From contig OX637344.1 in assembly GCA_951799405.1 (NCBI GenBank), forward strand, positions 2,480,001-2,544,000: a DNA stretch of 64,000 bases. The letters are read 5' to 3'. A program made the position numbers and the translations under genes. Shown here one piece after another: positions 1-9,770 of the stretch. Every line of letters starts with the position of its first letter. Position 1 is the first letter of the stretch. The notes under the pieces are model-generated. The model ran no database searches, was not told the origin of the DNA, and saw nothing but the letters and a program-made list of their open reading frames with translations. The DNA is from Agapetus fuscipes. Its lineage: Eukaryota > Arthropoda > Insecta > Trichoptera > Glossosomatidae.

Positions 1-118
1 TTTGGGGTTTGAAATAATCACCGAAACGGGAAATCATTTCTGACACCCTCGGTGGGATTCGAACCCGAGCTTTCGGCATAGAATGCAAGCACTCTACCAC
101 CTGAGCTATCGACCGGAC
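1..118 (-). repeat. SINE-A, tRNA-like head (partial)
   Basis: Read on the minus strand this is a tRNA-like promoter head: a box A-like TAGCTCAGGTGG and a box B GGTTCGAATCCC, followed by the SINE-A body start (ATGATTTCCCGTTTCGGTG). The copy runs off the left window edge. The same head recurs at 3.7, 13.4, 20.6, 47.1 and 63.1 kb. A functional tRNA is unlikely because the anticodon stem does not pair well and the body is retained. Confidence 0.85.
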
Positions 119-139
119 TATCGGATACCTTCAAGGTAT

Positions 140-636
140 CCGAAATTGCGAACGAATGGAATATCCAGAGTCATAATAAAAGGAGAGCCTGTATGAAGAA
201 GGTTATGACTCTGGAGGAAATGAAACAAGTGTGTAAGGACAGAAAGAAATGGCGGTTAATCTGTGATGTTGGCGGCTAGGGTTTTTTAATTTAAAATTTG
301 TTTTCTGTTAGTTTTTGATGTCCATACATATTATAATTTAGTGATTTTAAAATGTACCTAATTTGTCATGTATGTTCCTTGACTTATAGTTTGGTATGCG
401 GCTGACCACCCATACTGTGAAAAAATGGTTCACTTTGCCAATGTCACCCCTGTCTCAGGGAAGGACGGCAAGAGTTGCAGGGCTTATGTTCATTTGAGAT
501 GGGTTCTTATAATGTAGGTCCGCATGCGGCATGTGTTAGCGCGAAATTATACATGTCTGCTTGTGGAAATGCACTTAATATAAATCTCAAATGATATATA
601 TCCTTTCAGCTTAGATTAGATAAGATTAGATTACGA
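140..636 (+). mobile_element. LINE-W 3' end including Rep245 tail
   Basis: The first ~140 bases encode the extreme C-terminus of a non-LTR retrotransposon protein (EIANEWNIQSHNKRRACMKK, then a KDRKKWRLICDVGG-like end and stop near 281). About 95 bases of AT-rich 3' UTR follow, then a Rep245 unit from about 378 ending in AGATT repeats. The same order (ORF end, short UTR, Rep245) is seen at 29.5, 38.5, 39.1, 45.8 and 49.1 kb, which defines Rep245 as the LINE-W 3' terminus. The copy is 5'-truncated and dead. A short palindrome (CGGATACCTTCAAGG and complement) sits at its left edge. Confidence 0.85.
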
Positions 637-825
637 GAGAAAACACAAAAAATGTGAGACAGCCCTGTAGTTTTGAAGCTTTTTATGAGCACTGCACTGC
701 CTTATATTTGTCTTGTAAAAATGTTTTATCCACGATTTCTTAAATCAGCGATTCAGCACTTATTCAGTTTGACCTTCAAGGTGGCTATTGATTTTGAAAG
801 AATATAATTTTTGTTATTGGTTGCT

Positions 826-1068
826 AATCTAATCTAATCTAATCTAATCTAAGCTGCAAAGATATATATCATTTAAGATTTATACTAAATGCATTCCCAC
901 AAGCAGATATGTATAATTTCGTGCTAACACATGCCGCATGCGGACCTACATTATAAGAACCCATCTCTAATGAACATAAGCCCTGCAACTCTTGCCGTCT
1001 TCCCCTGAGACAGGGGTGACATTGGCAAAGTGAACCAATTTTTATATTATGGGTGGTCAGCCGCTAGT
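826..1068 (-). repeat. Rep245 copy, inverted relative to the preceding one
   Basis: Starts with five TAATC repeats (the 3' tail on the minus strand) and runs through the conserved CCCTGAGACAGGGG hairpin region to the GGTGGTCAGCCGC block, losing the last ~20 bases of the 5' end. With the copy ending at 636 it forms an inverted pair around ~190 bp of unassigned sequence. Confidence 0.85.
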
Positions 1069-1449
1069 TCAGTTGCTAAGGAATTAATTTGCAAAAAACT
1101 CACTGTTTTACTAAAAGGCGCCAAAAGAGCGTGAAGTTGAAAAAAGTCTTAGCTCAGGAAGAAGTGTTGTTTTTTTTCATATAGATTAATTATTGAGCTA
1201 AGTTGTAAAAACATCCGAATCAAATAAATCCACATCATTAAAGACGGGTCGAACAATTATAGGTAAATGTATGTCGGCAGGCGGGTAGGTAGGTTCCCGT
1301 TTAAATTTGGAACACAGATGGAGTTGGCGCCAAAATCCCTTTTGGCGGGAAGATAATTACAATGTTGTTTTTGCAAATGGCCGCCACGAATTAAATAATT
1401 AGAGGAATTAAGCCTGCTTTTGTAACAGAGACAGACGCCGAAAGGTAAC

Positions 1450-1604
1450 AAGCAATTTTGCTTGCCAATAAAACTGCATTGTTTCAGGGAAAGGCGGCAA
1501 ATGTTGCAAAGGATGTTTTTCTCATGGTTTTAATACGAGTATTCAAACATAATGTTTCGTGTATTTAAATGCGTTTATATTGTTGCAACTTAGATTTGAT
1601 ACAT
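1450..1604 (+). repeat. Degenerate Rep245 fragment
   Basis: Recognised from the GTTTCAGGGAAAGGCGGCAA block and the terminal TTGCAACTTAGATTTGAT. The middle is diverged, so this is an old copy. It abuts a SINE-A body. Confidence 0.6.
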
Positions 1605-1614
1605 ATGTTGATGT

Positions 1615-1930
1615 TACACGCAACACGCAACTAAGCTGCACATACCGTTCAACTCCAACTCACCACGTTGTCCCCAAAGGAATCGCACACTGCGTGTGGA
1701 ACCTATTTATTTTTATAGGTAAGGATGCGGGCAGCCTTGCGCCATCCACTTCAGTTGAAGAAGGGGCTTTCCCAATTGTCCTTACCACGTTGTCTCCAAA
1801 AGAGTCGAATGCTGCGTGGGGTACCTATTTATTTTCACAGATAAGAGAGACAGCCTTGCGTCATCCACGTCAGTTGAAGAGGGGGCTTTCCTAGCTCTCA
1901 AGGGCGCTGTCTTTCATTTCTTGTGAACGC
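1615..1930 (-). repeat. SINE-A body with internal duplication
   Basis: Minus-strand SINE-A: starts with the tail (AACGCAACTAAGCTGCAC complement) and contains two successive copies of the segment from CCACGTTGTC through TCAGTTGAAGA..GGGGCTTTCC (about 1664-1775 and 1781-1893). No tRNA-like head is present. It ends at TTTCTTGTGAACGC directly against an HHR-PLE fragment. Confidence 0.75.
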
Positions 1931-2030
1931 AAAATATCCGATTTAAATTAAGTTTTGAAATTTGTTCAGTTTTAAAAATTTATATAAATGTCAAAATGTC
2001 AAACGACCGTAATTCTAGCTTAAACCTTAA
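1931..2030 (+). mobile_element. HHR-PLE 3' terminal fragment
   Basis: About 100 bp matching the right end of the foldback at 5.1-5.6 kb (AATATCCGATTTAAATTAAG, then GACCGTAATTCTAGCTTAAA). The ribozyme-like core is not included. The shared 3' end, with independent 5' truncation, suggests a reverse-transcribed element. Confidence 0.65.
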
Positions 2031-2424
2031 TATAATTAAAGTAAATTAAAAAAAAAAACTCTTAAAAATTATTGTTACTCTATATATTATTATATTTAAA
2101 AAAAGTGGCGCCTTGTACCACACTTTATTTCTCTAAAAGCCCACATCCCTAGTCCGACCCTGTGGCCCATAAAACTCTCACATCCTTTCACAGGGCCGGC
2201 TGGACCGTATGAAAATATTTGCTCTGAGTAATTTGCAAAAAAAACCCTTTGCAAAATTCATAGAGCCTTTTTTGTAAGCTCAGAGTTAGCCATTTGTAAG
2301 GGACTTACGGATTGTGGGTCCGTATGCTACAATGCTTTAATTCGAAATGTAAAAAATTATACATCAAAAGCCAATTTAAATAAAAATATGGAAAACCATG
2401 TGATAGTTTATAGTTGATATATTT

Positions 2425-2676
2425 GTATATGTTCCTTAACTTATAGGTTGGTATGCGCCTGACCACCCATGCTGTAGAACATGCTTTATTTTTTCAATGT
2501 CACCCCTGTTTCAGGAAAGGTCGACCAGAGTTGCAGTGCTTATGTTCATTTGAGATTTACCTGTAGGTATTGTAGTTCTACATGCAGCATGTGTAAGTGC
2601 GAACTTATACGTGTCTGCTGGTGGGAATGCATGTAATATTAGTGTTATGTATGTATGCAACTCAGATTATAGATTA
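2425..2676 (+). repeat. Rep245 copy
   Basis: Complete unit from TGTTCCTTAACTTATAGG to CAACTCAGATTATAGATTA, with the GTCACCCCTGTTTCAGG hairpin region. It ends exactly where a minus-strand SINE-A begins. Confidence 0.85.
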
Positions 2677-2815
2677 ATTATAGAAGGAGGGTGGCTTTCC
2701 GCCAACCACTTTACTTAAAGGGGGTCTACCTTATCCAAGCGGACTGCTCCTCATTTCTTGTAAAGGCTGAGGTAAGCCTTGCCGGTATTTAGTGTTGTGT
2801 TTAAAATAAACAACG
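2677..2815 (-). repeat. SINE-A central fragment
   Basis: Minus-strand SINE-A middle: CCAACCACTTTACTTAAAGG, then TCATTTCTTGTAAAGGCTGA and GCCTTGCCGGTATTTAG. Both ends are missing. Confidence 0.7.
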
Positions 2816-2869
2816 AAGCTGCAATTTAATAAGAGTTTTAGTCTTACACGGCCAGCTGATGATGCTGGA

Positions 2870-3150
2870 GAGTTGTTTTCCGGGATCTGTTATCGTGGTC
2901 TATCGGAGCTGGAGCTTCCGTACGTTTTGTCCATGCCTACGATGGGCTTCTACAGCGTGAAAGTGAAATGATGAAGGCGATCTTTATGAAAACTCTGGTG
3001 ACAAAGTTTTCACAGTTTTCACAGATTCACAGTTTTCATCAACATCATCTTCAATTTCACGCTGAAGAAGCCTATCGTAAACATGAGTGAGATGTCTGGC
3101 AGCTCCAGCTCACACAAACCACGACAACAGATTCCGGAAAATATCTCTTC
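2870..3150. mobile_element. Foldback unit with two hammerhead-like cores
   Basis: Inverted repeat whose arms (about 2878-2975 and 3045-3145) match with interruptions, for example GATCTGTTATCGTGGT against the complement of ACCACGACAACAGATT. Each arm carries a degenerate hammerhead-type core: minus strand 2921-2954 (CTGTAGA, a pairable GCCCAT/ATGGAC arm, AAAACGTA) and plus strand from 3062 (CTGAAGA, GCCTAT stem). This resembles the ribozyme-bearing terminal repeats of Penelope-like elements, but neither core is intact. Confidence 0.55.
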
Positions 3151-3185
3151 ATACACTGAAATTTATTTCTACAACCCTTGATGAG

Positions 3186-3292
3186 ATTGACAATAAATAG
3201 GTTCCACTCGCCACATGCGATCGCTTCGGAGAAACACGCGGCAAGAAGTGACACTACATGTGCAGTTTAGTAGCATTAGAGTATACAAGCTT
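3186..3292 (+). repeat. SINE-A 3' portion
   Basis: Plus-strand tail: AATAAATAGGTTCCACTCGC, CGGCAAGAAGTGACACTACA, then TGCAGTTTAGTAGCATT. It is 5'-truncated. Confidence 0.7.
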
Positions 3293-3656
3293 TTGGAAAT
3301 GTTTTTTTGTTAACTGTAAAAAGCTCGCATTAGCTTTGCGTTTGTGTATCGGACCATACCCCAGTTACGTTTGTATTTTCCCTAAAGCAAAGCTTAATGA
3401 AAAACCTCCATGGAGAAAATCTCTCCTCCCATTATGCTGATTACTCAGATGAAAACGTACCGGCCGCTAGATGTGCTATATTTTTTCTGCGTATTTTCAA
3501 ACATGCTAATGCAGCCGACAGAATATTTTACCATAATCATAATGAAAGCATCGCCCAATTTTCAGAATGCTTTTTTTGTATATTTTTTGAACAGTAGTAC
3601 AGAGACTGTCTTTTTAATTTGATACTATATCTATATTTTAAAATTTAATATGTCTT

Positions 3657-4102
3657 GCTTGAGAATTGACGCTTGGTAGCGACGACCAAGCTCGTAAAAA
3701 TTCTGGTCGATAGCTCAGTTGGTAGAATACTTGCATTCTATAGTGAGAGCAAGGGTTCGATCCCCACTGAGGGTGTCAGAAATGATTTCCCATTTCGGTG
3801 TTTATTTCAAGCCCAAAACACCGGCAAGGTTTACTTAGCCTTCACAAGAAATGAGAACCAGCCCGCTCGAGAGATGATAATGATGATGGTGATTTGTATA
3901 GCGCCGTTTCGCGACTACTGTCACTGCAAGGCGCAAAGGAGCTGGGAAACCCCCACTTCAACTGAAGTGGTTGGTGTAAGGCCGGTCTCCTTACTCGTAA
4001 AAATAAATAGATCCCGAATCGCCACATGCGACCCCTTCGGGGATAACGCAGGCAACAAGTTACACTATAAATGTAGCTTAGTTGCGTTGCGTTGCGTAAT
4101 AT
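3657..4102 (+). repeat. Composite: SINE-B 3' body joined to near-full SINE-A
   Basis: The first ~45 bases are the SINE-B body end (TTGAGAATTGACGC..GACCAAGCTCG). They pass without a gap into the SINE-A head (GGTCGATAGCTCAGTTGG, box B GGTTCGATCCCC) and the full SINE-A body ending TGTAGCTTAGTTGCG. About 65 extra bases (about 3872-3936, ATGATGGTGATTTGTATAGC..) interrupt the body. The same B-to-A junction occurs at 12.9 kb and, reversed, at 6.28 kb, so it reflects a mobilised dimer rather than chance adjacency. Confidence 0.8.
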
Positions 4103-4304
4103 TCATTTTAAATGCATGCCCATAAACTGGCACATGTTAGTTCGCGCATGCAAATACTGCATGTGCACTCAGATACAAACCTCAAATGAATATAAATTCC
4201 GCAACTTTTGCCGACCTTCCCTAAAAACAGGGGTAAAATTGACAAAGTTTTTGCAGTAAGTATGGGCGGTTGGCCTCATACCAACCTTTAAGTCAAGGAA
4301 TGAC
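4103..4304 (-). repeat. Rep245 copy lacking the AGATT tail
   Basis: Begins inside the unit at AAATGCATGCCCATAAACTG directly after the SINE-A tail and runs to CCAACCTTTAAGTCAAGGAA. The missing 3' end is where SINE-A joins. Confidence 0.75.
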
Positions 4305-4383
4305 CTTACTTCTATTTATTTCTAGAGAGACTTCGAACAAACTTTTTTTATTTACTCACACATACAAACACAACACACATTTC

Positions 4384-4642
4384 GCTCCCCCAGTTCTTGT
4401 TTACCGTATACGCCAATCTTGTCAAATATGACTTTTTCATGCAGTTGTCTTATGAATCAAATTCTACACAATCTGAGCTAAGAAAAACCGTAAAAGTCGA
4501 TAATGTGAGAGTTCTTTTAAATATTTTTTAAATAAATTTATTGTTTTTATAAGACAAATTGGTCCAGTACACATGCAAACATTGCTCATGTAAAATTTTC
4601 TCAATGGCGTATACGGCAAACAAGAACTAAGGCAGCGATTTG
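4384..4642. mobile_element. MITE-D, complete copy
   Basis: About 260 bp with terminal inverted repeats of ~37 bp: TCGCTCCCCCAGTTCTTG at the left, and the complement of CAAGAACTAAGGCAGCGA at the right, extending through GTATACGCCA. No ORF. Non-autonomous DNA transposon-like. A second complete copy lies inside a Rep245 at 28.3 kb, and diverged copies at 50.7, 56.2, 58.2 and 61.8 kb. Confidence 0.75.
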
Positions 4643-4817
4643 TAACATTATATTTTTAAAAATCCAATAATTCCATATTTTCCAATTACAAAACACATTT
4701 TCCCCCAACGAGGAAAATCCCCAACACATCCGTTAATTATGTTTTCGTATGAAACACCGCACCCTATAAACACCGTCTTAGTTAATATATGGAGCCTTAA
4801 ATAAGAAACTCCTCGGT

Positions 4818-4893
4818 CCGTGATGGTGGGGCAAACCTGTGCAAGGGGGCAAAACAACAGCATTAATAAATGAACAATACAGGGGCCATTCAT
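4818..4893 (+). repeat. ~75-bp repeat, left of the L2-like LINE
   Basis: GTGATGGTGGGGCAAACC..TAATAAATGAACAATACAGG. A diverged second copy (GATGGTGGGGTAACTCTG..TAATAAATGAGCACTGG) lies at 6630-6702. The two flank the LINE fragment between them in direct orientation. Too long and diverged for a target-site duplication; more likely part of a larger element. Confidence 0.5.
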
Positions 4894-4894
4894 A

Positions 4895-6000
4895 TTTCTG
4901 TAACTGTCTCGCTAAGAGTGGCCAGAGCCACTGCACAGATGCCATAAAGTCCATGGTGAATTATTTTATTATCAGTAAACTCGACTACTGTAATTAAATA
5001 TTCGTTTCTCAGCCAAACAAGCAACTGAAGAGACTGCAGTCGGTTCAAAATGCAGCAGCGAGGCTTATATTTGGTCAATTTTGACAATTATATTATTTTT
5101 TTAAAACTGAACAATTTTAAAACTTAATTTAAATCGGATATTTAACGAACCGTTTAGAGAGAACTTACATCATTCTCGACGTTTCGTCAGCGACGTAGCC
5201 GACGTCTGTAAGGTGTGTACAGGTAACATAGTACCATCTAGTGATGTGGAATACAAACAAGATGAATGTGAAATGTGTAACAGACCAAAACATAATAACT
5301 ACCTTCGTTCGAAGGTAGGCAGTGATTTGTGACAAAGTGTTTTTTCAAATTCAGTTCATCTTCAGTCGCCGTACAGAGAGGATGTTCTCCTGAAAACGTC
5401 GGCTACGTCGCTGACGAAACGTCGAGAATGATGTAAGTTCTCTCTAAACGGTTCGTTAAATATCCGATTTAAATTAAGTTTTAAAATTGTTCAGTTTTAC
5501 AAAATTAATATAATCGTCAAAATGTCAAACGACCGTAATTCTAACTTAAACCTTATATTTGGTCAATCCAAATTTTGCCACAGTTTGAACTTCACTGGCT
5601 TCAGATTTTCCAGAGAATACAGTACAAGCTGTGTGTACTCACCTTCAGGATACTAAATGGAGCAGCACCTCACTACCTGTCTGAACTGGTCACCAAAATG
5701 GAAGTCACTACCCGCGGACAGACACTCAGATCCAGGGACTCAAATAAAAGTCTGCTCCAGCTGCCGTGCAGAGCCACGAGGACGGTGTTTGGTGACCGAG
5801 CCTTTAGCGTTGCTGCTCCGACGGCCTGGAATTCCTTTCCTGCGACCCTCAGAGAGCTGAAGACTGAGGCAGCTTTTCGTAAAGGGCTAAAAACCTACGT
5901 TTTCAAAGACTCTTACAAAGCACCTTTGCAGGTGGCAAAGGCGCTATACAAATGCTTATTTTATTATTATTATAGTCTCTTTCACTTATTCCTATCCTGA
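4895..6000 (+). pseudogene. L2/CR1-like LINE, C-terminal remnant split by an insertion
   Basis: Before the insertion, plus-strand translation reads VNYFIISKLDYCN, an internal stop, then KRLQSVQNAAARLIFG: the SKLDYCN and QRVQNAAARL signatures of L2/CR1 reverse transcriptases. After it, codons from about 5575 continue with PQFELHWLQ, KLCVLTFRILNGAAPHYLSEL, TLRSRDSNKSLLQ and FGDRAFSVAAPTAWNSFP, the classic end of that family, to a stop at 6000. The two parts join in the right order across a 16-bp duplication of CTTATATTTGGTCAAT. The 5' part of the element is absent. Confidence 0.85.
5064..5567. mobile_element. HHR-PLE foldback inserted in the L2-like LINE, with TSD
   Basis: Bounded by the 16-bp direct repeat CTTATATTTGGTCAAT (5064-5079 and 5552-5567). 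The insert carries ~125-bp inverted arms (about 5080-5205 and 5395-5522) around ~190 bp. The right arm has a hammerhead-like core: CTGAAAA at 5390, a six-pair stem II (GTCGGC/GCTGAC), GAAA at 5416, C and GTC. The invariant G of CUGANGA is A, so cleavage is not expected. The left arm carries the stem II and GAAA parts in inverse orientation. Extra 3' bases (GACCGTAATTCTAACTTAAA) exist only at the right. Confidence 0.75.
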
Positions 6001-6121
6001 CAGTTTTCACTCAGTTCTTTCATATCCATCTATTTTTTCATGCATTTTCTTCTTTGACATTCACTTCGTATATCCCATGCCTTCACGCAACAACAAAAAC
6101 TCCTACTCATCCTACCTACCT

Positions 6122-6375
6122 ACTCATTTCTAGTAAAAGCTGAGTAAGCCCTGCCATTATTTTATTTTAGGTTTTAAAATAGACAACGAAACGGGAAATC
6201 ATTTCTTACACCCTCGGTGAGGATCGAACCCTTTCTATTGGCATGGAATGCAAGCATTCTACCAACTGAGCCATCGACCGGACTTCATACGAGCATGGTC
6301 CTCGCTACAAAGCGACGATTTTGAAGCAAGACCTAGTTGCTGTAATCTGTAAAGCTGGATGAACCTTTGGTGACA
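6122..6375 (-). repeat. SINE-A head plus upstream SINE-B body (composite, minus)
   Basis: 6122-6283 is SINE-A (TCATTTCTAGTAAAAGCTGA, then a box B complement with GGATCGAACC and the ATCGACCGGAC end). 6284-6375 is the end of a SINE-B body (GAGCATGGTCCTCGCTACAA, CAGCTTTACAG-like complement). In minus orientation this is the same SINE-B-to-SINE-A junction as at 3.70 and 12.9 kb. Confidence 0.75.
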
Positions 6376-6629
6376 ATTGTATTAATTTGACCAACCCATT
6401 CCTTTTTCGATCCTCCCCCTCTCCTCTTGCCTCTTACGTTTCCTCTGTTAATACTCTTTGTCAAGCGGTCATCATCCTTTCTGTTCAAATGACTAAAGTA
6501 CCATCTCATGATACTACTGTCCTTACATTATTTTCAAACTCATTCATTCCGTTTTTCATCCTTCATTGTTTCTCCTGTCATACTTTTCAGGTTTTTCATA
6601 TCCACTGTGCATTCTGTATTCATAATAAT

Positions 6630-6702
6630 AGGGGATGGTGGGGTAACTCTGTGTGGGGGCAGAACAAGAATGCTAATAAATGAGCACTGGTAGGGCCATT
6701 AA
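6630..6702 (+). repeat. ~75-bp repeat, right of the L2-like LINE
   Basis: Second copy of the sequence at 4818-4893 (GATGGTGGGGTAACTCTGTG, AATGCTAATAAATGAGC). Otherwise 6376-6930 is low-complexity pyrimidine-rich sequence with no coding signal I trust. Confidence 0.5.
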
Positions 6703-7282
6703 TAATTTAACACATTTTATGAGATGGCCATAAAGCAGGGATGCTGCGCGGGGTCAGAGGTGCCAGATTGCATGTGAGAGACAATGGAGGGAGCGGGGCA
6801 GCGATCAGAAACTGATGCTTTTGTGAGGTAGCACTTATTTTCTATGGTATGTCGTTCGGAATACTTGTAAAGGAAAATATTTTTGAGGTTGAGAGCTGAC
6901 TTTCTTCAAAGTTTTTAATGGTTCCATGATAGAACAGCACAGTGACAAAACAACATATGACATTACATCACATGACAGAACAACAAATCACAGTACGTCA
7001 CATCACATGAAATTACGTTCCAATAACAAATCACATAACAAAACAACACATATCTAAAACAGAACATACAATTAACGGCACATTGACAAACATCACATGG
7101 TGAACAAACAACACAGGCATATATTTTGAGTAAATTTTATTTTTATTAAAAATTATATCTTATGCCGCCTTCATGTACAATCAGGAGTGGCAATGGTATA
7201 GTATACGTTAATTTTAACACGTGAAATAGCCAGTCCTACGATAATGTTTAAGCTAAGAGCTCATTATAGACAAAATGAATTT

Positions 7283-7600
7283 CTAATCTAATCTAATCTA
7301 ATCTAAGTTGCAAGAATATGTTACATTGGAGATTCACATTACATGCATTCTCACAACCAGACACGTACAAGTTCGCGCTTGCACATGCCTCATGTGAACC
7401 TACAACATAAAAACCAAATCTCAAATGGACATACACCCTGCAACTCTTGCCGTCCTTCCCTGAGACAGGGGTGACATTGGCAAAGTGAACCATTTTTACA
7501 GCATGGGTGGTCAGCCGCATACCAACCTATAAGTCAAGGAACACCCACACACGACAAATTACATTTTATACATCATTAAATAATAATAAATAATAATTTG
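7283..7600 (-). repeat. Rep245 with ~55 bp of LINE-W 3' UTR upstream
   Basis: TAATCTAATCTAATCTAAG tail through CTGAGACAGGGGTGAC to CAACCTATAAGTCAAGGAA. It continues into sequence homologous to the LINE-W UTR next to it at 45.9 kb (ACGACAAATTACATTTTATA), so this copy is a longer 5' truncation of LINE-W. Inserted in foldback element 1. Confidence 0.8.
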
Positions 7601-7654
7601 ATGTTATGTAATGTGATGTTTTTCTTATGTGCCGGCTTAGGTATCAAAAAATTA

Positions 7655-7948
7655 AATTAGGCTGATTTATTTGGTGAGCGCTGTTTTTGTGTGTATCACA
7701 CCTCAAGAGCCCTCTGCGAGCTTGGTCGTCGCTGTAGAAAGCGCCAATTCTCAAACAAGACCCAGTTGTTGTAAGGCTGGATGGACCTTTTGATGACCGG
7801 TCTTTGGTAAAGGTTTATGAATTTTTCAACACAGCGAAGAGCAAATTTGAAAATATAAATGGTATGTTTTTTGAGCTCCGCCGGGATTCGAACCCACAAC
7901 CTTCCAGTTACGAGTCCGAAGCGTTACCACTTGGACTACGGACCGGTC
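7655..7948 (-). repeat. SINE-B, full length, tail type i
   Basis: Minus strand: tRNA-like head ending at GACCGGTC with box B (GGTTCGAATCCC), body (GCTGTGTTGAAAAATTCAT, GACCGGTC, CAGCCTTACAACAACTGGG), then the tail CTCTTGAGGTGTGATAC and GCGCTCACCAAATAAATCA. This tail follows GACCAAGCTCG at the same breakpoint where other SINE-B copies switch to a LINE-J tail or to SINE-A. Confidence 0.85.
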
Positions 7949-8429
7949 GGTAAGGTATGTGGGTTTTTGTCATGTAATCTTTTATCCTTGTGTTGTTTTT
8001 TCATTGTGATGTACTTTATGTAATCCTCTGTCATTGCGATGTACTGTCCTGTGATGTACTGACATGTGATGTTCACTCATGTGACGTTATGTCATGTGTT
8101 CTTTTGTCACTGTTCTGTTCTATCCTGTCATCATTTCATTTCAAGACATTCATACACTTTTGATCCATTCATAGAACTCCAAGATTTTTCTTTCTGAAGT
8201 TTTTGGATGTCAAAAAAATTGGCCAATCTCAAATACGAAATGTTTAACCTAGAAAAATTATTTCGTGGATTTAGAGAAAGATGTAATGTTTTCCACCCCT
8301 GCCTTGCCGTGCGTAATAAAACAGGCAGTTATGTATTTTTTCTCCTAAGACAATATGAAAATGTGCTTCTCAACACTGCAGATACATTTTTTTTTATACT
8401 CGACGATTTTATACATCGCACTACATGAT

Positions 8430-8712
8430 TGACCGGTGCGTAGACTAGTGGTTAACACTTCAGACTCGTGATTGTAAGGTAGTAGGTCCGAATCTCGAAA
8501 AAAAGTATTTAATTTTTTAAATTTGCCTTTCGATGAGTTGGAAAATTAATGTACCTTTACCAAAGACCGGTCACCATAGGTTCGTATAACCTTTCACCAA
8601 CTGGGTTTTGCTTGAGAGTTGGTGCTTTCTACAGTTACGACCAAGTTCGCACGGCTCTTGAGGTGTGATTACCCAAAAAAATGCGCTCACCAAATCAATC
8701 ATCCTAACGTTA
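8430..8712 (+). repeat. SINE-B, diverged, tail type i
   Basis: Head GACCGGTGCGTAGACTAGTG, degenerate box B, body with GACCGGTCACCATAGG, GACCAAGTTCGCACGGCTCT, and tail CTTGAGGTGTGATTACCC..CGCTCACCAAATCAATCATC. Full length but mutated. Confidence 0.8.
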
Positions 8713-9054
8713 TTATTATTATTATGAAATATGAGACTAAAAGGTGAGCTTTCTGCATAATAATTTTTTTAGAGGGTTATTCACAACTCTTAAGATCTGT
8801 AGCTGATCAATTGATCATTCTTTTTTTTTTACAGAAAGTTCACGTTAGATGGTGGCTGAGCCATGGATTCGCTGTGTGTGCGAAAACACCGTTAGGGTTT
8901 CCTTCAACTTTCTCTAAACCTTCCGTTCCTTCAACTGATTTTTCAGCGGAAAGTGAAAATCATTTAAAATACCGCTATATTTCACAGTGGCCATAAAAAT
9001 CAAAACGAAAAAAAAAAAAATGCAAAACTCGATGAAGCCATAAAATCAGCGTGT

Positions 9055-9235
9055 TTTTGGGGTTTAGGGGGTTGTGGCGCCCAGGGCTGCCGCCCCCCTG
9101 GGTTATGGATGGCGCAATAACGCCCCCATTAGCGCAGCAGCCACGGGCGCCGTAATTAAATACGTGCCTCGGCCGGGCCTGCCCCCACAGCTAACGCCCA
9201 CGCGGGACTCTGCCCCCAGACCGCCCCTTTTCATC
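9055..9235. other. GC-rich island without an ORF
   Basis: About 180 bases strikingly richer in G+C and CpG than the surroundings (CGCCCAGGGCTGCCGCCCCC, CACGGGCGCCGTAATTAAAT, CTCGGCCGGGCCTGCCCCC). It shows no repeat homology within the window and no open frame. Could be a regulatory element or a fragment of an unrecognised element. Confidence 0.4.
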
Positions 9236-9291
9236 CTAATACTGTTGATATGATAAACCGCCAGGTAACTATATCGGTTTTATTGCTTTTA

Positions 9292-9424
9292 CTTCCTTGA
9301 GTGATGGGTTGGTGAGAAGCTGACCCCCCCTGCTGTAAAAACTTGGTTTACTTGTTGGATTCAAACCCACAACCTTCCATTTACGAGTCAGAAGTATTAT
9401 CCACAAGACTACGAACCGGAAAAA
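9292..9424. repeat. Rep245 5' fragment (+) abutting SINE-B head (-)
   Basis: 9292-9358 is the plus-strand Rep245 start (TCCTTGAGTGATGGGTTGGT, TGCTGTAAAAACTTGG). 9359-9424 is a minus-strand SINE-B head (ATTCAAACCCACAACCTTCC, ACTACGAACCGG). Confidence 0.7.
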
Positions 9425-9770
9425 GGTTTATAAACCAAAATAGACCACTCTGCCACACCAGGACGTCCCAGAGTTCAATCTTCGGAGAGTACTGAGGACG
9501 ACCTTAAATAGGGTCCCCACCGAGCAAGGCCGTTGCAACTTCTTGCTCCACAGCTGGGGATTGGCTCCATCTCCAGGGTGTGGCTGTAGGGCGGAGAACC
9601 AGATAGTGGAGGAGTGCCCCATCAGAAGACACCCTCCTGGCCTGAAAGTCCTCCATGAAGCCACGCCAGGAGCAGTGAAGTGGATGGAGGCCTTCGATCT
9701 TCGACCGACGACCTCCACATTCTCTGATATCTGGGGAGTCTTCCGCACACGATTCCTTAAAAAAATATTT
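9425..9770 (+). pseudogene. Non-LTR retrotransposon C-terminus (LINE-J-type tail)
   Basis: Plus-strand translation from about 9440 gives RTTLNRVPTEQGRCNFLLHS, WGLAPSPGCGCRAENQIVEE, C..PGLKVLHEATPGAVKW and FDLRPTTSTFSDIWG. The HxWGL..CxC..xxxxEC pattern is the zinc-knuckle-like C-terminus of Jockey/CR1-group LINEs. It ends in GGGGAGTCTTCCGCACACG, ATTCCTTAAAAAAAT, almost the same terminal hairpin tail as LINE-J at 53.6 kb and type ii SINE-B copies. Only the end of ORF2 is present. Confidence 0.8.

Larger units (their letters stand above)
6935..8135. mobile_element. Foldback-like element 1 with minisatellite arms
   Basis: Left arm (about 6935-7110) is a degenerate tandem of ~15-bp units such as GAACAACACATGACA. 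The right arm (about 7970-8135) carries the complement (ATGTCATGTGTTCTTTTGTC). The outermost words mirror each other: AACAGCACAGTGAC at the left and GTCACTGTTCTGTT at the right. The centre holds a Rep245 and a SINE-B. Long inverted arms built of short tandem repeats are the hallmark of foldback transposons; assignment is by architecture only. A second element of the same kind lies at 18.66-19.69 kb. Confidence 0.5.

Noticed and set aside
1..118. Apparent tRNA genes (also at 3.7, 7.9, 12.7, 13.4, 25.8, 40.2, 43.8 and 63.1 kb)
   Set aside because: Each has good box A/box B but is followed by a shared SINE body and recurs many times with poor anticodon stems. They are SINE promoter heads.
5657..5860. 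67-codon frame within the L2-like LINE
   Set aside because: Shadow of the L2-like coding frame.
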